Source: Stercorarius parasiticus
Lineage: Eukaryota; Chordata; Aves; Charadriiformes; Stercorariidae
Length of the DNA stretch: 64,000 nt
Assembly (NCBI GenBank): GCA_013396915.1
Contig: VWZL01002583.1
Span: 372,001 to 436,000 of the forward strand
Direction: 5' to 3'
In this document: positions 1-11,433 of the stretch, piece after piece
Layout of the letters: every line of letters begins with the position of its first letter
How positions within the stretch are numbered: the first letter of the stretch is position 1
The notes under the pieces: model-generated
Seen by the model: only the letters and a program-made list of their open reading frames with translations
Told to the model about the DNA's origin: nothing
Database searches by the model: none
Position numbers and translations under genes: made by a program

Positions 1-2503
1 GATATGTTACATTACTGATAATGGTTCCTGTAAAAGATTTGAGGATTTTCAGTTTCAAACATGAAAACAAATTATGCTGGAGTTAGGTGTCATTTTCTAT
101 ATTATATTCAGAGCCACTAGATGGTGGTACGCACTAGACCTGAGGAAAAGCACACAAAAGGACTGATTAATGTGTTCCTCCGCTGCTTGAACAGGATTTT
201 TTTCATTCCTCACTTTACTGTTTTCTTTTGGCTAACCTTTTTCCTATCAAACTTTTATTTAGAAGGTTGATTGCAACAATTATAAATTTCAATTGAGGTT
301 TTTCCCAGCTTATTGACTGAGTTTGCATGACAATAAGACCTAATTTCTAGATAAATCGGAAGAGCCAAGAAGATTATAAAAAGTCAGAGATTTACATGCA
401 TGCAATGAAAAAAAAAAAAATGAGTAGCTTGGTTTATGGTATCTACAAAAAATTTCATAAGTGTCACTAGATGTAAATCTTTTCTACATTTTTAATATTT
501 AAAACTGCCTCTGAAGTTCAGATGATCCAGGGATCAGTCTCATTTAATTACTAGGGTAAGAGCAATATACTCAACAGCATTTTAGGAATTCATGTGTACA
601 ACTTTCTTGGATATCAAGTTTAACTTGCCTGTTTCTTCGAACTAAGTTAAAAGACAGACAAAGCTGTATATAACTGGCTAATATACCTACCGTTTGAGAC
701 ATGGATTTTGGTCATCCCTCCCCCCCAGTCTGAATTGTAAGGGAGAAGCTAAAAAGAAAATCTGGGATTTTTTTCCACCAACATACGGTTGGAGTTTAAG
801 ACATTCATACAGCAAACCAATGGTAGAATAAGAAATTGCAGGATTCTGAATCACCAGTTATCAGGTCTACACGGTGACCTTATGTTTCTTCAGTCCTAAT
901 ATTTGTCCTCTCCAGCCACCTATTTTCCCCTTGTTCCATCTTTGTTTCTTTCAACCTCCGTCTAGCTGATTTGGACCCACTATGTGGCTTTGCCAACCCA
1001 TGTAGCAATTCTATACAGCTTAGTAAAAGACAATAAGTTAGAAGTCTGAGCTGCAGAGGAAAGCTGTGTGCTACCACAGCAATATAAGGAAGTGCAGAGA
1101 TCCATAGTATAAGGCACTTTCAATTTCAGAGAGCTATAACACAAGATAAGATGATGAGAAAAATGAAAGAAATCATCATTCTATTTTTAGAAAATGCAGT
1201 GACAGAAAACTGATAATACATTGAAGCCCATTTAGACAAATGTCTTGTAACAGTAAACCTGTTAAAGAATAAGTGTCATTTATGCCACTATTTTTTATTA
1301 TTATTTTTGATCTTAGATGAATTATTTCAAATGAACAAGACACAAATCAATTGTTGTGAATGACATTTGAAAAATGAGGAGCAAACCTTAATGGGAATGA
1401 AAAGCTTTTATATTAATATAATGATATTTAAGACTCTCAACTTATTCCGCACTAGTTCTTAGACAAAAAGCATGTTTGGCTTTCAGTCCCAAACGTGACT
1501 TGATTGTGGGTGACACACTGCCTGCTCATTAGAAAATGGAAGGTAGAAGAAAGCTCAACATGGGGACAAAGAAAACACTTTAGTGATGCTGTTGAAGCCT
1601 AAGCAATGAACTCACACCTTTGTTACAGGTATTTTCTTTAATTCTGTGGGATAGATTACTTTGCCCAGCCCTCCATCTTAATGATGTGCACTGCCTAGCT
1701 ACATTACTGTATTTTGACAGCTATTGACCTGTAGGAAACCGTGATGCAGTGTTGTAACAACAAGGTAGCAAAGCTCAATAAGCAATATTGTAGCGGGAGC
1801 GGATAATTTCATTTTGAAACAAAACTGATTTCATTAAATAGTATTCACACATTTATACCCACATAATTCCAGCACTACAAATGTGCGTGCAAATAGCCTG
1901 TCCAGCAATCAAGAAACGAGGAACATTGGATACAATTGGTCTATACAGCATTTCTTGTGATAGAATAGACAGCAAGGGATGTCAGACAGTAAAACTTTAC
2001 AATCTCTCCTGCTTTTTTTAGATTGCTGCTCAAGTGCATTCAGGGATTACTCCGTAATTAGGGGGTGATTAGTCTCTCCATCCTGTCTACTGCTGTGAGT
2101 CATCAGTGTTTAGTCCCTTTCTTTTCTTTCCCCTCTGCAGGATCTTGATGACCTGCTAGTGTTGGTACCATCAACACCTGCTGTTCTCGTTAGCTTCTCC
2201 CTTCCACCACTTTCTTCAGGGCCTTCCACACCCAGTTTTTTCCAGTCTTCGTTCATACTTACCCTAACGCTTGCATTACAACTGTCCGCACACCAACAGG
2301 CCAGGGAACAGCCAACTGCCAGGAGGCTGAAAGAAAACAGTGACAAAAAGCAGCAATAACACACTAAGGTGTTAAGGCTGATAGAAAGTTCTTCTTAACG
2401 GACATCAATCCATTCTAAATTTCATGAGAACAACTGTTTTATTTAAATGAATCAGAAAACTAGGACACAGTGAGGCATATTGTGGCAGAGCTACTAGGCT
2501 TGG

Positions 2504-2551
2504 TGCAACCTCTTACAATCTCAAGAGTGCAACCTCTTACGGTCTCAAGAT
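2504..2551. repeat. 24-bp direct tandem duplication, two copies
   Basis: Two adjacent 24-base units (2504-2527 and 2528-2551) both start TGCAACCTCTTAC and differ at only about three positions. The unit length is a multiple of three, so the overlapping minus-strand open frame stays open across it, but nothing else suggests coding. A second, different duplication lies about 90 bp downstream. Confidence 0.9.
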
Positions 2552-2641
2552 GGGAGTTGAATGTGCTCTTACCACTCATACAATAGGTACAGGTAACTTC
2601 AGTGGAATGGTGTAAAAAACATTTTTTACAATAAATGTGTT

Positions 2642-2687
2642 TGGACAGTTTCAGTGTATAAGTCTGGACAGTTTCAGTGTATAAGTC
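2642..2687. repeat. 23-bp exact tandem duplication
   Basis: The unit starting TGGACAGTTTCAGTG occupies 2642-2664 and is repeated without mismatch at 2665-2687. Exact identity suggests a recent slippage or end-joining duplication. The 23-base unit shifts frame, which argues against coding function here. Confidence 0.93.
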
Positions 2688-3020
2688 CTCTGTAGTTTTA
2701 TACGAGTGCAGTTTACAATGGTACCATAACAAGACTTCCCATTTCTTTTCAGATTTCCTTAGTGGGCAAAGAAATAGTTGGATTGTCAACAAATAGCTGT
2801 ATTCCTCTTACATTGTTCCTCTATATGAAGTCTTATTCCACATGTGAATACAACAAGCATTCACTGTTTTCCTGTCCTGTAAATCCCTACTGAATTCATA
2901 GTTGTTTCAAATGACATAAAAATACGGTTTCCAGTTATGTTTTCTCCTTGAAGTGTCAAAATATACCGTGAGGAGCAAAAATGAATCTACTCTTTCTCTT
3001 CTTCTGCATCATGCTTGACA

Positions 3021-3028
3021 TCACGTGA
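3021..3028. promoter_or_regulatory. M-box / CLEAR-like E-box (TCACGTGA)
   Basis: TCACGTGA lies inside the 10-base palindrome ATCACGTGAT. TCACGTGA is the known preferred site of MITF/TFE-type bHLH-zip factors. It is a single site with no adjacent promoter features, so its function is unproven and a chance match is quite possible. Confidence 0.25.
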
Positions 3029-4420
3029 TTAACCCACCATATAAAGAGGAACAAACAGTCAGTCAGGACATGTCAATCACCTCTATTTCCAGTATCAGAA
3101 TATTATACATGGTAGACTAGTAATTTCAGACCTTTAACCAGCTACCATGTTTCCCTTCTTCAAGACAAATGATAACATAACTGTAATGCCAGGTGGGAAC
3201 AGGATGACATTGTGTATTTAATACTAAAAGACAAGGAGTCTTGTTCAGTAGTCAAAACAGGGCAATTAGGACTGGGTTTAGCAAGACTGTTACCTGACAA
3301 TTTTTTTCTGCACCTATAAAATAGAGAGAGTAGATCTTTAGGTTTTTGTTATGGGAAAACATGAATAAGGTAGTGTATATATTTTGCATATTGATGATGA
3401 TTAGACTCAGATGACAGGTGGTTTCACTCTCTCTTTGCATTTATTTATACGAGTACACAAATACAAATAAAGGCTTAAGGAAATAAAAAAGTTATATTCT
3501 TCAACTGAGTGTGAATCAAGGGGGAAAGAGTGAAACTTTGAAGTATGTACTGGGACAAATCATGAAGAAAATTACAGCTCTAATCAATTACAGAAGTTAA
3601 AGTTGGAAGTTAGCTTGAATGGTTAATAAATCAAAAGATTATTTCTGGGATGAGGACGCACTCATCCTCAAAGCATTAGTTCTGTTGACCCACACAGAAA
3701 GCTGAGATATCTGTAAAGCTCAAAGTGTACATTTAGAAGGCTTTTGTGAAACACTTTGTCACCATCCCTGCTTCCTCATCTCAACTCATGGCATGGAGGA
3801 ATGGCATGAATTATTAATTTGGCACTTGGTTTGCTAAGTAATTGTGTTGTGCTTTTTTGTTTTTATCTCATTTTGTAAATGTTTCCCTAGAGTCCTTATC
3901 TGGGGGCTGTATTTTTGAAAGACTTTTATGCTCAGTCAAGCTGTAGAAAGCATTTTAATTAAACATAAATCACTTTTGCTTGTATGTATTTGTATCAGCT
4001 ATGTGGACAAAGATCTGTGTGTGTCAAAACAAGTACAGAAATAGTGTCATAAGGTAGCATGTTTTGTCCACCTAGCATTCTCTGACAGGGTGATAGTCCA
4101 ATGCCTCTTCAGTGGAAATCTGTAAAAGCCTGATTATCTCCTCAAAAGTGTTCACTGCCTGCCAAGGTCACAAGGGTAGAAGAGCAATTGCAACAGTAAA
4201 TGAGCAGCAGTTGAAAACAATAAGCCAACAATTCAGGAACAATGGGAAGCAGAGGACCTGCTAGGAATGGGATTAATATGAAATATTGAAGTCAACCAGG
4301 ATGCTACTTGTGCATTACAGGGTGGATAGGACAAGACTTCTTGTAAGCTCAGGCTCCAGGAACTCTTGAAAGCACTTGTAGAAATGAGACGTAAACAAAT
4401 TGATCACATCACCTTATAAA

Positions 4421-4775
4421 TCAGAGAATCAGAGAATCGGAGAATAGTTCGGGTTGGAAGGGACATTTAAAGCTCATCTAATCCAACCCCCCTACAAGGA
4501 GCAGGGACATCTTCAATTAGATCGTGTTCTTCATAGTCCCATCCAGCTTGACCTTGAGTGTTTCCAGGGATGGGGCATCTACCACCTCTCTGGCAATCTG
4601 TGCCAGTGTTTCACCACTCTTATTGTGAAAAATTTCTTCCTTATATCTAGTCTGAATCTACCCTCTTTCAGTTTAAAACCATTACCCCTTGTTCTATTGC
4701 AACAGGCCCTGCTGAAAAGTTTGTCCCCATCTTTCTTATAGGCCCCCTATAAGTACTGAAAGGCTGCTATATAGT
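4421..4775 (-). mobile_element. CR1 LINE, 5'-truncated 3' end (diverged)
   Basis: The plus strand opens with AATC-type repeats (ATCAGAGAATCAGAGAATCG), the complement of the CR1 3' tail, followed by the complement of the CR1 3' UTR and the C-terminal part of ORF2. The order of blocks matches the copy at 10063-11420: 3' tail, GGTTGGAAGGGAC block, CAGGGATGGGGCAT, TTTCTTCCTTATAT, TAGGCCCCCTATAAGTACTG. Similarity fades after about 4775. Compared with the copies at 10063 and 12667 it carries many substitutions, so it is probably an older insertion. 5' truncation is the norm for CR1. It encodes no intact protein. Confidence 0.95.
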
Positions 4776-7700
4776 TTTATTTCTGCTACTTTGTCCCGGC
4801 TACTTGTGAATGTCTAATACAGGTCCACCACTGCCCCAGGGGACTATTCCACAGTCTAATAAAACTTCACTATTAGCATGCATTTTCTGATAAAATACAC
4901 TCTAATTTTTCTTCCCTTTATGTTCAACCCAGTAGTTCAAGCTAATATTCCTGTGTTGATCTTTATTGGTGCTCAGTGTTTATCTTTACCTTTATCCAAA
5001 TTATATGTTAATTTTAGTTCTTTTGCATTGAAAGTTGTTCAGGAAGCAGACTGTTTCTGATGTTATGAAGATACGGACAGCAAAAGTTGCAACCTATCAG
5101 TTAGCATCTGCCAGAATCAAACGTCTTTGTAACACATAGTGATGGCCCAGATTTCACAGCAAAAAAGATTTTCTCTCCTTGACCATGCACATATACCTTT
5201 TCTATCTTACCAAAATAACACCAGCCTTTAATTTTGCTTTCAGTTTTCAGGTAAAACACCGTAGATTTTGTAACCATGGCATTTAATTCCTAGTCAATGT
5301 GATATGGATGATTTACAGAAAGTCATGAGACAAACGCACTGGAAAAATTTGTACTTTCTTGACACTAGGACTGGCAGTTTGAATAGGTGTCCCTTTTAAG
5401 CCACCTTTGTCCTTCCTGAATTTTTTACACAAGTTACAGAACTCAGGCAGCTAACCTAAATTGCAGTCGTTGCTCCCAGACAACTAAGGTACAAAGAGGT
5501 TAAAAAATGTGTTGGTTACATGCGTTTTCAAATCCCATCCCTTAAGTATGAAAGATGTAATGAAAATAACACGGTACCCCATACAATCACATCTGCCACC
5601 TACACCAGAGCTCATCAATAGAGTAATAACAATTACTCAGGTAATTTAGATAGCAGGTTGACTGTATCTCTATTATGAATACGTTATTCATATCCCACCT
5701 GTAAATGGCAAAAGCCTGGTTAACATATTCCTATTATTTTATTAATTTACTTGAAAGAAAAAATATTGTTTGTTCCTCCTTCAGAGATTTGTTTTCTTTT
5801 GATTTTATTTCTCAGCTTTTATATTTAGGCACAGACAGCTTCCCTCTTCGTTTAAATTTCCCTGATCTGTCTATGTATTTTCTTTACTTGAGTCACTCCC
5901 ATTTTCCACAAAGGATCTATACTGCAACTCAGAACTTGGCAGGGTTCATCTTCCATTCTGCTGCTCAGGGAATGGAAAGCTTTTGACAGCAGGACATGTG
6001 TTTCTATGTCTGAAGCATTTCTCTTTAAACTTCACCTTGCTGCTTCTCATTATGCCTCTCAAATTCTGCTGATTTGAGACACGAAGGAGAAATTCCAGAA
6101 GCATTAAGAAGATCTATTCCTACAATAAAAAAGACGTAATCTCTTCTGTTTCTCTCTGTGAAACAGAAAGGAAGGGTAAGAAAGATCATTTTCCTTAAGG
6201 GACTGATGAGAGAGGGGGAAGAAGAAAAGGGAAAAAGAGAAAAATAAAGAGAAACTTAGTTAACAATTTATATAAGATCCCCAGCAACCAAATTCAGTGC
6301 AATCATCCAAGATCTACTTGCATGTAAATTTTCACTAAATAAAGATGAAATTCATTGTTTGGCTTGTTAAACAAATAAGAGAGGGCAACATCTCCCTGTA
6401 ATTTATTGTTACTTATTTTAATTAAAGCATAAACCTTTTCTGAAGATATTTGAAAAAGTGATATCTAGCTGAGAACTAGTATGGTTTTCCAGCAAATTAA
6501 TTGCTGGCTTTATTTGGTCACAGTTTTTTGATGCCTGTTAAGAAGACCAGAGTTATCTCACTGAAGGGAAAATTAAGAAAATAAAATGATACAATAAGAG
6601 CCATTAGTTAGACAGTTTTTTCAATGACTGATGCATAGACAAAGGAGTAAGGAGATCTGCTTTTATGCTTGGCTGAGCTAACAGTTTCCTGTAAACCCTA
6701 GAAAATATAATTTAAAGAAGCTTTCTATTTCTTGGGCATTATGGGATTAAATTCATCAGGGATTGTAATGCCTTTTGAGATCATCTGATTTATAACTTTG
6801 TAAAAGTGAAAAATTTAATCAGAACTTCAAATGATTGTTGAAGTTAAAATAAAACACCCTTTCTCATACCAAGCCTTTTGGATTTTTTTGCTTTCTATGA
6901 ATTTGAAATGCTCAGTGTTATGGGTGTGGCCTCATCAGGCACTTGCAGAATTAGATCCAATCTCACTGTACTTTAATGGGGATACCTCTCTTCGATGTGG
7001 TTCACAGCTCCCTTGGTTATATACGCTGACAATTCTTGCCAGTTAGCAGAGATTGCTTGAAGTGAGGCTGCTCATCCAATTATTCTGTTTTATATTATAA
7101 AACATGAGAAAAATGATATTTGCTATAATTACAATAATGCTCATGTAGCTTGCTCTCAGACAAAGAGTAGATGCATTTCCCCCTACTATAAAATATGTTG
7201 CTTATACTTCTGCCTCCAAATAGAAGATACAGTTTTAAAAACTAATTTATATCGCATCTCTGTGGTTTCTGTAAATATACTGCCTTCTATTAAAAGAAAA
7301 AATCACCTTGAACTACAACTGCAAGTCCAATTCTGAAGCAGTCTTGGTCAAAGCATCCACCCTGTGAAATGTGGTGCATTGAGTAATTATGCTGAGAAAT
7401 ATTACTGGAAAGTCTTTACTTAACCTTTTATTCATACAGTCAATTGCAGCCAAGTTCTCCAGTTTTGCTAATCCCTCAAGTTCTGCTAACATAGTATGTT
7501 CATATGCTTGGGGTATTGCCTCTGTGATCTGAAAGTATGCCATCCCTGGTGTGTACAAGTGTGCAAGTGTATTCTGGCTTCTTGTTCTAAACATCTTGGC
7601 AAGATCATGCATGTTAATATTGCATGAACAATTGTAGACTTGGAGGCTGATGACTAATACAGGGCAAAACCAGGTGGAATAGGAAAAAGCCTTTGTGTAC

Positions 7701-10062
7701 GTAGCAGGTGATAAATAATAAATTACAACAAAAATCATAGGAATACTTTGTACATTAATGCCTCTTCCTCTTCCTTCTCCCAATTCAACAAGCCCACATG
7801 CCAAAAATCAGTCAATTAAGCTTTGTAATGAGTCAAAGTCCAGTCTGCACACTCCCACAAGTAAAGAATTATCCTTATTACAATAATTTTTACCCCTGAA
7901 AAGACTGAAGGGTCTCTGCTCTAACAATGTGCCATTCCCTAACTGGGTTTCCTCTGATGCTTCTGTAAGAAGTTATACTATACTGCAAAACATAATGGTG
8001 AGAGTCAAATTCTGAAAGTTTCTACTTGTTTGAATTTTACAAGAGTATTTATTTACAAAAAAAAATGTTCTGTTTGGCATGGAAATTTTATACAGCATGT
8101 GCAGTTCACTTAAAACATTATCTCCGTTTGAACTACCCAAAGCCAGGGCAAGTGAAGCTGTCCCTCATTCAGATGATTTACAACCTTATCCAAAATTTTC
8201 TATATATATGCTCCCTGAAAAAATAACCTCAGCTTTTCTTGAAATTTTAATATCTGAAAACTTCTTGGGTTTATATACATGAAATAATCAAACCAACTAT
8301 ACAAGCATTGCCTGTTGAGCAATTGTTGACATTTGAGAATGTAGTTGTTGACTTCAAGAATCCTTTGTGATGTTTGAATGTAGAGTAGAGCAGTTGCCAC
8401 ATGTAATTGACACAGCTAATTGCCCTAGAGAATGACTTCTAAGAAGAGGAAGGGGTTAAAATATTGCTTTGGGTTCTTCATTTGAAGTTTTCACCTAGAG
8501 TCAAATGGCTGTTCACAAACTGAATGAGGCAATAACCTGAGGTAAACACCTTTACAGAAATAACTAAACATCTACCAGCCTTGAGCTGCTGATCAGATGA
8601 ATCATGAGAAAGACTAGCTTGAAAGAAACTGCAGGAGAGTCGGAGAGAGAGGGGAAGGCAGGCACCTTGACGAATAGATTTAGGGAAGTACTGTAGTAAT
8701 TGTCCTGTGTGACTGCCAGGTCTCTGACAAAATGGCATTTTTGCTCAGGACCGTTGCTTCTCTGTCCAGATGACCAATAAATACTGCTTTGTGTAAAAAT
8801 ATATTATGCCCAGATGGTATCCAAATGCCCGTGAAGGCTTTGGTTCTCTTTGCAGAGCCTGGAGGGATGACCAAATTAAGGATCTCAGGTCTACCTGTAG
8901 AATCAAAGTAGTTGGGGTGCCATGTCCTTACACAAGGGCAATACAAAGTAACTCATGGAGATGTTGAACAGTTTGTAAATAGAACAAAACACTCAGAAGT
9001 GCAAGTCCGTGGCAGTCTGCAATATGTAGGAGAAAATATTTAGCTCAGGTTTGCTTTTGACTTCAGGATCATTCTTGGATTCTAGGGGTGAACTCCTCAG
9101 GAAGCTTGGTAATAAATTTAGAACAGCTCACCTTAGGGCGCTCTTTGTTTGGACACACTGACCTTTTGTGAAGTGAAGCTGGACATTACGTTCATCATTA
9201 TGGCATGGTGAGGAGAATCATAAGGGAAATCAGCACCAGTCAGGAAAAAATGCATTATTACTTAGCTGCAGTTCTATTCCTATGTTTCTTCTTGCCAATT
9301 TCTAAAATGTAAATCCAATTTGACTGTTTTTCCGGTTAAAGAAAGAAACCAGTACTTTAACCTTTAAGTTAAATATGTTATTTTTAGACAATTCCATATG
9401 AATAATATCAATAAAGCAAATGTGTCTGAGCACCTAGAACTCAGTCTTAATCTTAGAGAGAGATGGTCGAGTAGAGTAGTACAATGAATCTTACTTTCCC
9501 TGTGATAATTTATGCACCTTTCTCAGTAATAATACTCTAGTCATAGTCCAGATGCAGTCTGCCAGAGAACACATGCGTTTTATAAATAAAGTGATCAATC
9601 TTGGGCAAGTAAAAGGAAAGCATGATTTTTAAAAAAAACCCAACAGTTTAACATGTAAGATTTCTTTCTCATCACACACTGAAAATTTGGAATTCATGAA
9701 GCCTGAATCTGTATTAAGTTGATAAATGTAATGCACTCCTACTCTTGGTGTTAGGAAAAACAACGCAGACTGATAAGTTCATCGTAGGTATCTATGATTT
9801 ATAAATTATGGATTTAAGGATGGGTAGTCACCAAAATGAACATCCCAATTTTTCTTGCACCTCTGCTATACAACACCTCTGTGTCTGCAAATTTTAGTTA
9901 GGTCTGTAAGGAGCAGATATATGCACAGTACAAATGGGAAAGAATAAGACTAACTGAAGTATTTTCCATGTCTTTAACCCTTGCCTTTCTTCCATTTTGA
10001 TGTATTGCTAATGTGGGAACACAGATACCGAGATCCTGTGAAAGACGATGTGATCTTATGTT
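4776..10062. other. Unique non-coding DNA with unexplained minus-strand open frames
   Basis: No known gene or repeat family is recognised. A 37-base pure purine tract lies at 6208-6244. Minus-strand open frames at 7313-7804, 8200-8400, 8478-8738 and 8680-8946 fall close together. The longest (163 codons) begins at TTG, and its first ATG is at codon 23 (complement of 7736-7738). None shows a motif I recognise. Confidence 0.6.
6208..6244. repeat. Polypurine tract
   Basis: This is an uninterrupted 37-base run of A and G on the plus strand, ended by T at 6245. Long purine runs can adopt triplex (H-DNA) structure, but this one has no mirror symmetry obvious by eye. It is probably simple low-complexity sequence. 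Confidence 0.8.
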
Positions 10063-10148
10063 ATCGTAGAATCATAGAATGGTTTAGGTTAGAAAGGACC
10101 TTAAAGATCTAGTTCCAACTCCCCTGCCATGAGCAGGGACACCTCCAA

Positions 10149-10730
10149 CTAGACCAGGCTGCTCAAAGCCCCATTCAGCCTGGCCTTGAACACTTCCAGG
10201 GATGGGGTATCGACCGCTTCCCTGGGCAACCTGTTCCAGTGCCTCACCACCCTCACAGTAAAGAATTTCTTCCTAATATCCAATCTAAATCTACCCTCTT
10301 CCAGTTTGAAGCCATTACCCTTCATCTTATCACTACATGCCCTTGTAAAAAGTCCTTCTCCAGATTTCTTGTAGGCCCCCTTTAAGTACTGGAAGGCTGC
10401 TATAGGATCTCCCCGGAGCCCTCTCTTCTCCAGGCTGAACAATCCCAACTCTCTCAGCCTGTCTTCATAGGAGAGGTGCTCCAGCTCTCTGATCATCTTC
10501 ATGGCCCTCCTCTGGACCCATTCCAACAGGTCCATGTCTTTCCTGAACTGAGGACTGCAAAGCTGGATGCAGTACTTCAAATACAGTCTCATCAGAGGGG
10601 AGTAGAGGGGCAAATTCACCTCTCTTGACCTGCTGGCCATGCTTCTTTTGATGCAGTCCAAGATACAGTTGGATTTCTGGGCTGCAAGCACACATTGCCG
10701 GCTCCTGTTGAGCTTCTTATCAACCAACAC
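10149..10730 (-). pseudogene. CR1 ORF2 C-terminal fragment (broken)
   Basis: This 193-codon open frame ends at TAG (complement of 10149-10151). It encodes the C-terminal region of the CR1 ORF2 protein, downstream of the reverse transcriptase catalytic core. Recognisable stretches are [37 protein letters not shown] and the ending VFKARLNGALSSLV. An in-frame TAG at 10734-10736, where related copies have a Trp codon, separates it from the upstream part of ORF2. It is a relic of the LINE, not a host gene. Confidence 0.95.
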
Positions 10731-10758
10731 CCCCTAGTCCTTCTCCTCAGGGCTGCTC

Positions 10759-11433
10759 TCAGGCCATTCTCCACCCAGACTGTATTTGTGCTTGGGATTG
10801 CCCCAACCCATGTGCAGGACCTTGCATTTGGTCTGGTTGAACTTCATGAGATTTGCATGGGCCCCATCTCTCAAGCCTGTCCAGGTTCCTCTGGATGGCA
10901 TCCCTTACCTCCAACCTCCAACACTCCACACAGCTTGGTGTCATCAGCAAACTTGCTGAGGGTGCACTCAATCCCACTGTCCATGTCACCAATGCTGCAA
11001 CCCTGCCACAGAAGCCCACCAAATTTTTCAGGCATGACTTGCCCTTAGTGAAGCCATATTGGCTGTCGCCTATAAGCTCCTTATTTTCCATGTGCCTTAG
11101 CATAGTTTCCAGGAGGATCTGCTCAGTGATCTTTCCAGGCACAGAGATGAGACTGACAGGCCTGTAGTTCCCTGGGTCCTCCTTTTTTCCCCTTTTGAAA
11201 ATGGGGGTTATATTTCCCCTTTTCCAGTCATCAGGAACTTCACCAGACTGCCACAACTTTTCAAATAGAGTGGAAAGTGGCTCAGCAAACTCATGTGCCA
11301 GTTCCCTCAGAACCTGCGGATGGATTTCATCGGGTCCCATGGACTCGTGTTGTCCGTATTCCTGCTCTGAGTGGATTGTGCTCTGAGTGGGTTGTTGGTA
11401 GACTAATTGACCTCTAGAGTCCCCTTTTGACAA
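10759..11433 (-). pseudogene. CR1 ORF2 reverse transcriptase fragment (deleted, frameshifted)
   Basis: This 224-codon frame starts with about 30 residues that are not clearly CR1. It then reads [52 protein letters not shown] and [14 protein letters not shown], the known N-terminal half of a LINE reverse transcriptase. After about codon 140 the reading leaves the family sequence. The DNA encoding the catalytic FADD block survives near 10940-10970, but in another frame. The intervening roughly 75-85 codons expected for CR1 are missing; these would carry the first catalytic aspartate and the SGVPQGS-type motif. The family frame is briefly regained at [14 protein letters not shown], then lost again near 10870. 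Confidence 0.93.
11364..11395. repeat. 16-bp tandem duplication at the CR1 5' junction
   Basis: GCTCTGAGTGGATTGT (11364-11379) is followed at once by GCTCTGAGTGGGTTGT (11380-11395), with one mismatch. It lies just outside the last clearly recognisable ORF2 codons of the minus-strand CR1, so it may mark a junction formed at insertion. It could also be a later slippage event. Confidence 0.85.

Larger units (their letters stand above)
1..4420. other. Unique AT-rich non-coding DNA
   Basis: No exon, RNA gene or transposon is recognisable here. All six frames are broken by frequent stops; the longest open frame (2460-2792, minus, 110 codons) overlaps two tandem duplications and resembles no family I know. 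Landmarks are a 13-base A run at 408-420, a 7-base C run at 720-726, the tandem duplications at 2504-2551 and 2642-2687, and a TCACGTGA box at 3021-3028. Intron and intergenic spacer cannot be told apart from sequence alone. Confidence 0.7.
10063..11420 (-). mobile_element. CR1 LINE, longest copy in the window, 5'-truncated and internally deleted
   Basis: The 3' end is at 10063 (complement CGTAGAATCATAGAATGG). Running leftwards on the minus strand, the copy covers the 3' UTR, ORF2 C-terminus and part of the reverse transcriptase. The 5' limit is placed near 11420, because recognisable ORF2 begins around MGPDEIHP (about 11320-11345); the exact junction is uncertain. ORF2 is broken by an internal deletion near 11000, an extra base near 10870 and an in-frame TAG at 10734-10736. 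No ORF1 or 5' UTR is present. A copy in this state is immobile unless mobilised in trans. Confidence 0.98.

Noticed and set aside
7313..7804. 163-codon minus-strand frame as a host gene
   Set aside because: The start is TTG; the first ATG is at codon 23. There is no family resemblance and no splice context. It is kept only as a low-interest finding.
10695..11167. Plus-strand open frames of 117 and 104 codons
   Set aside because: They are antisense to CR1 ORF2 and exist only because that coding strand is stop-poor on its complement.
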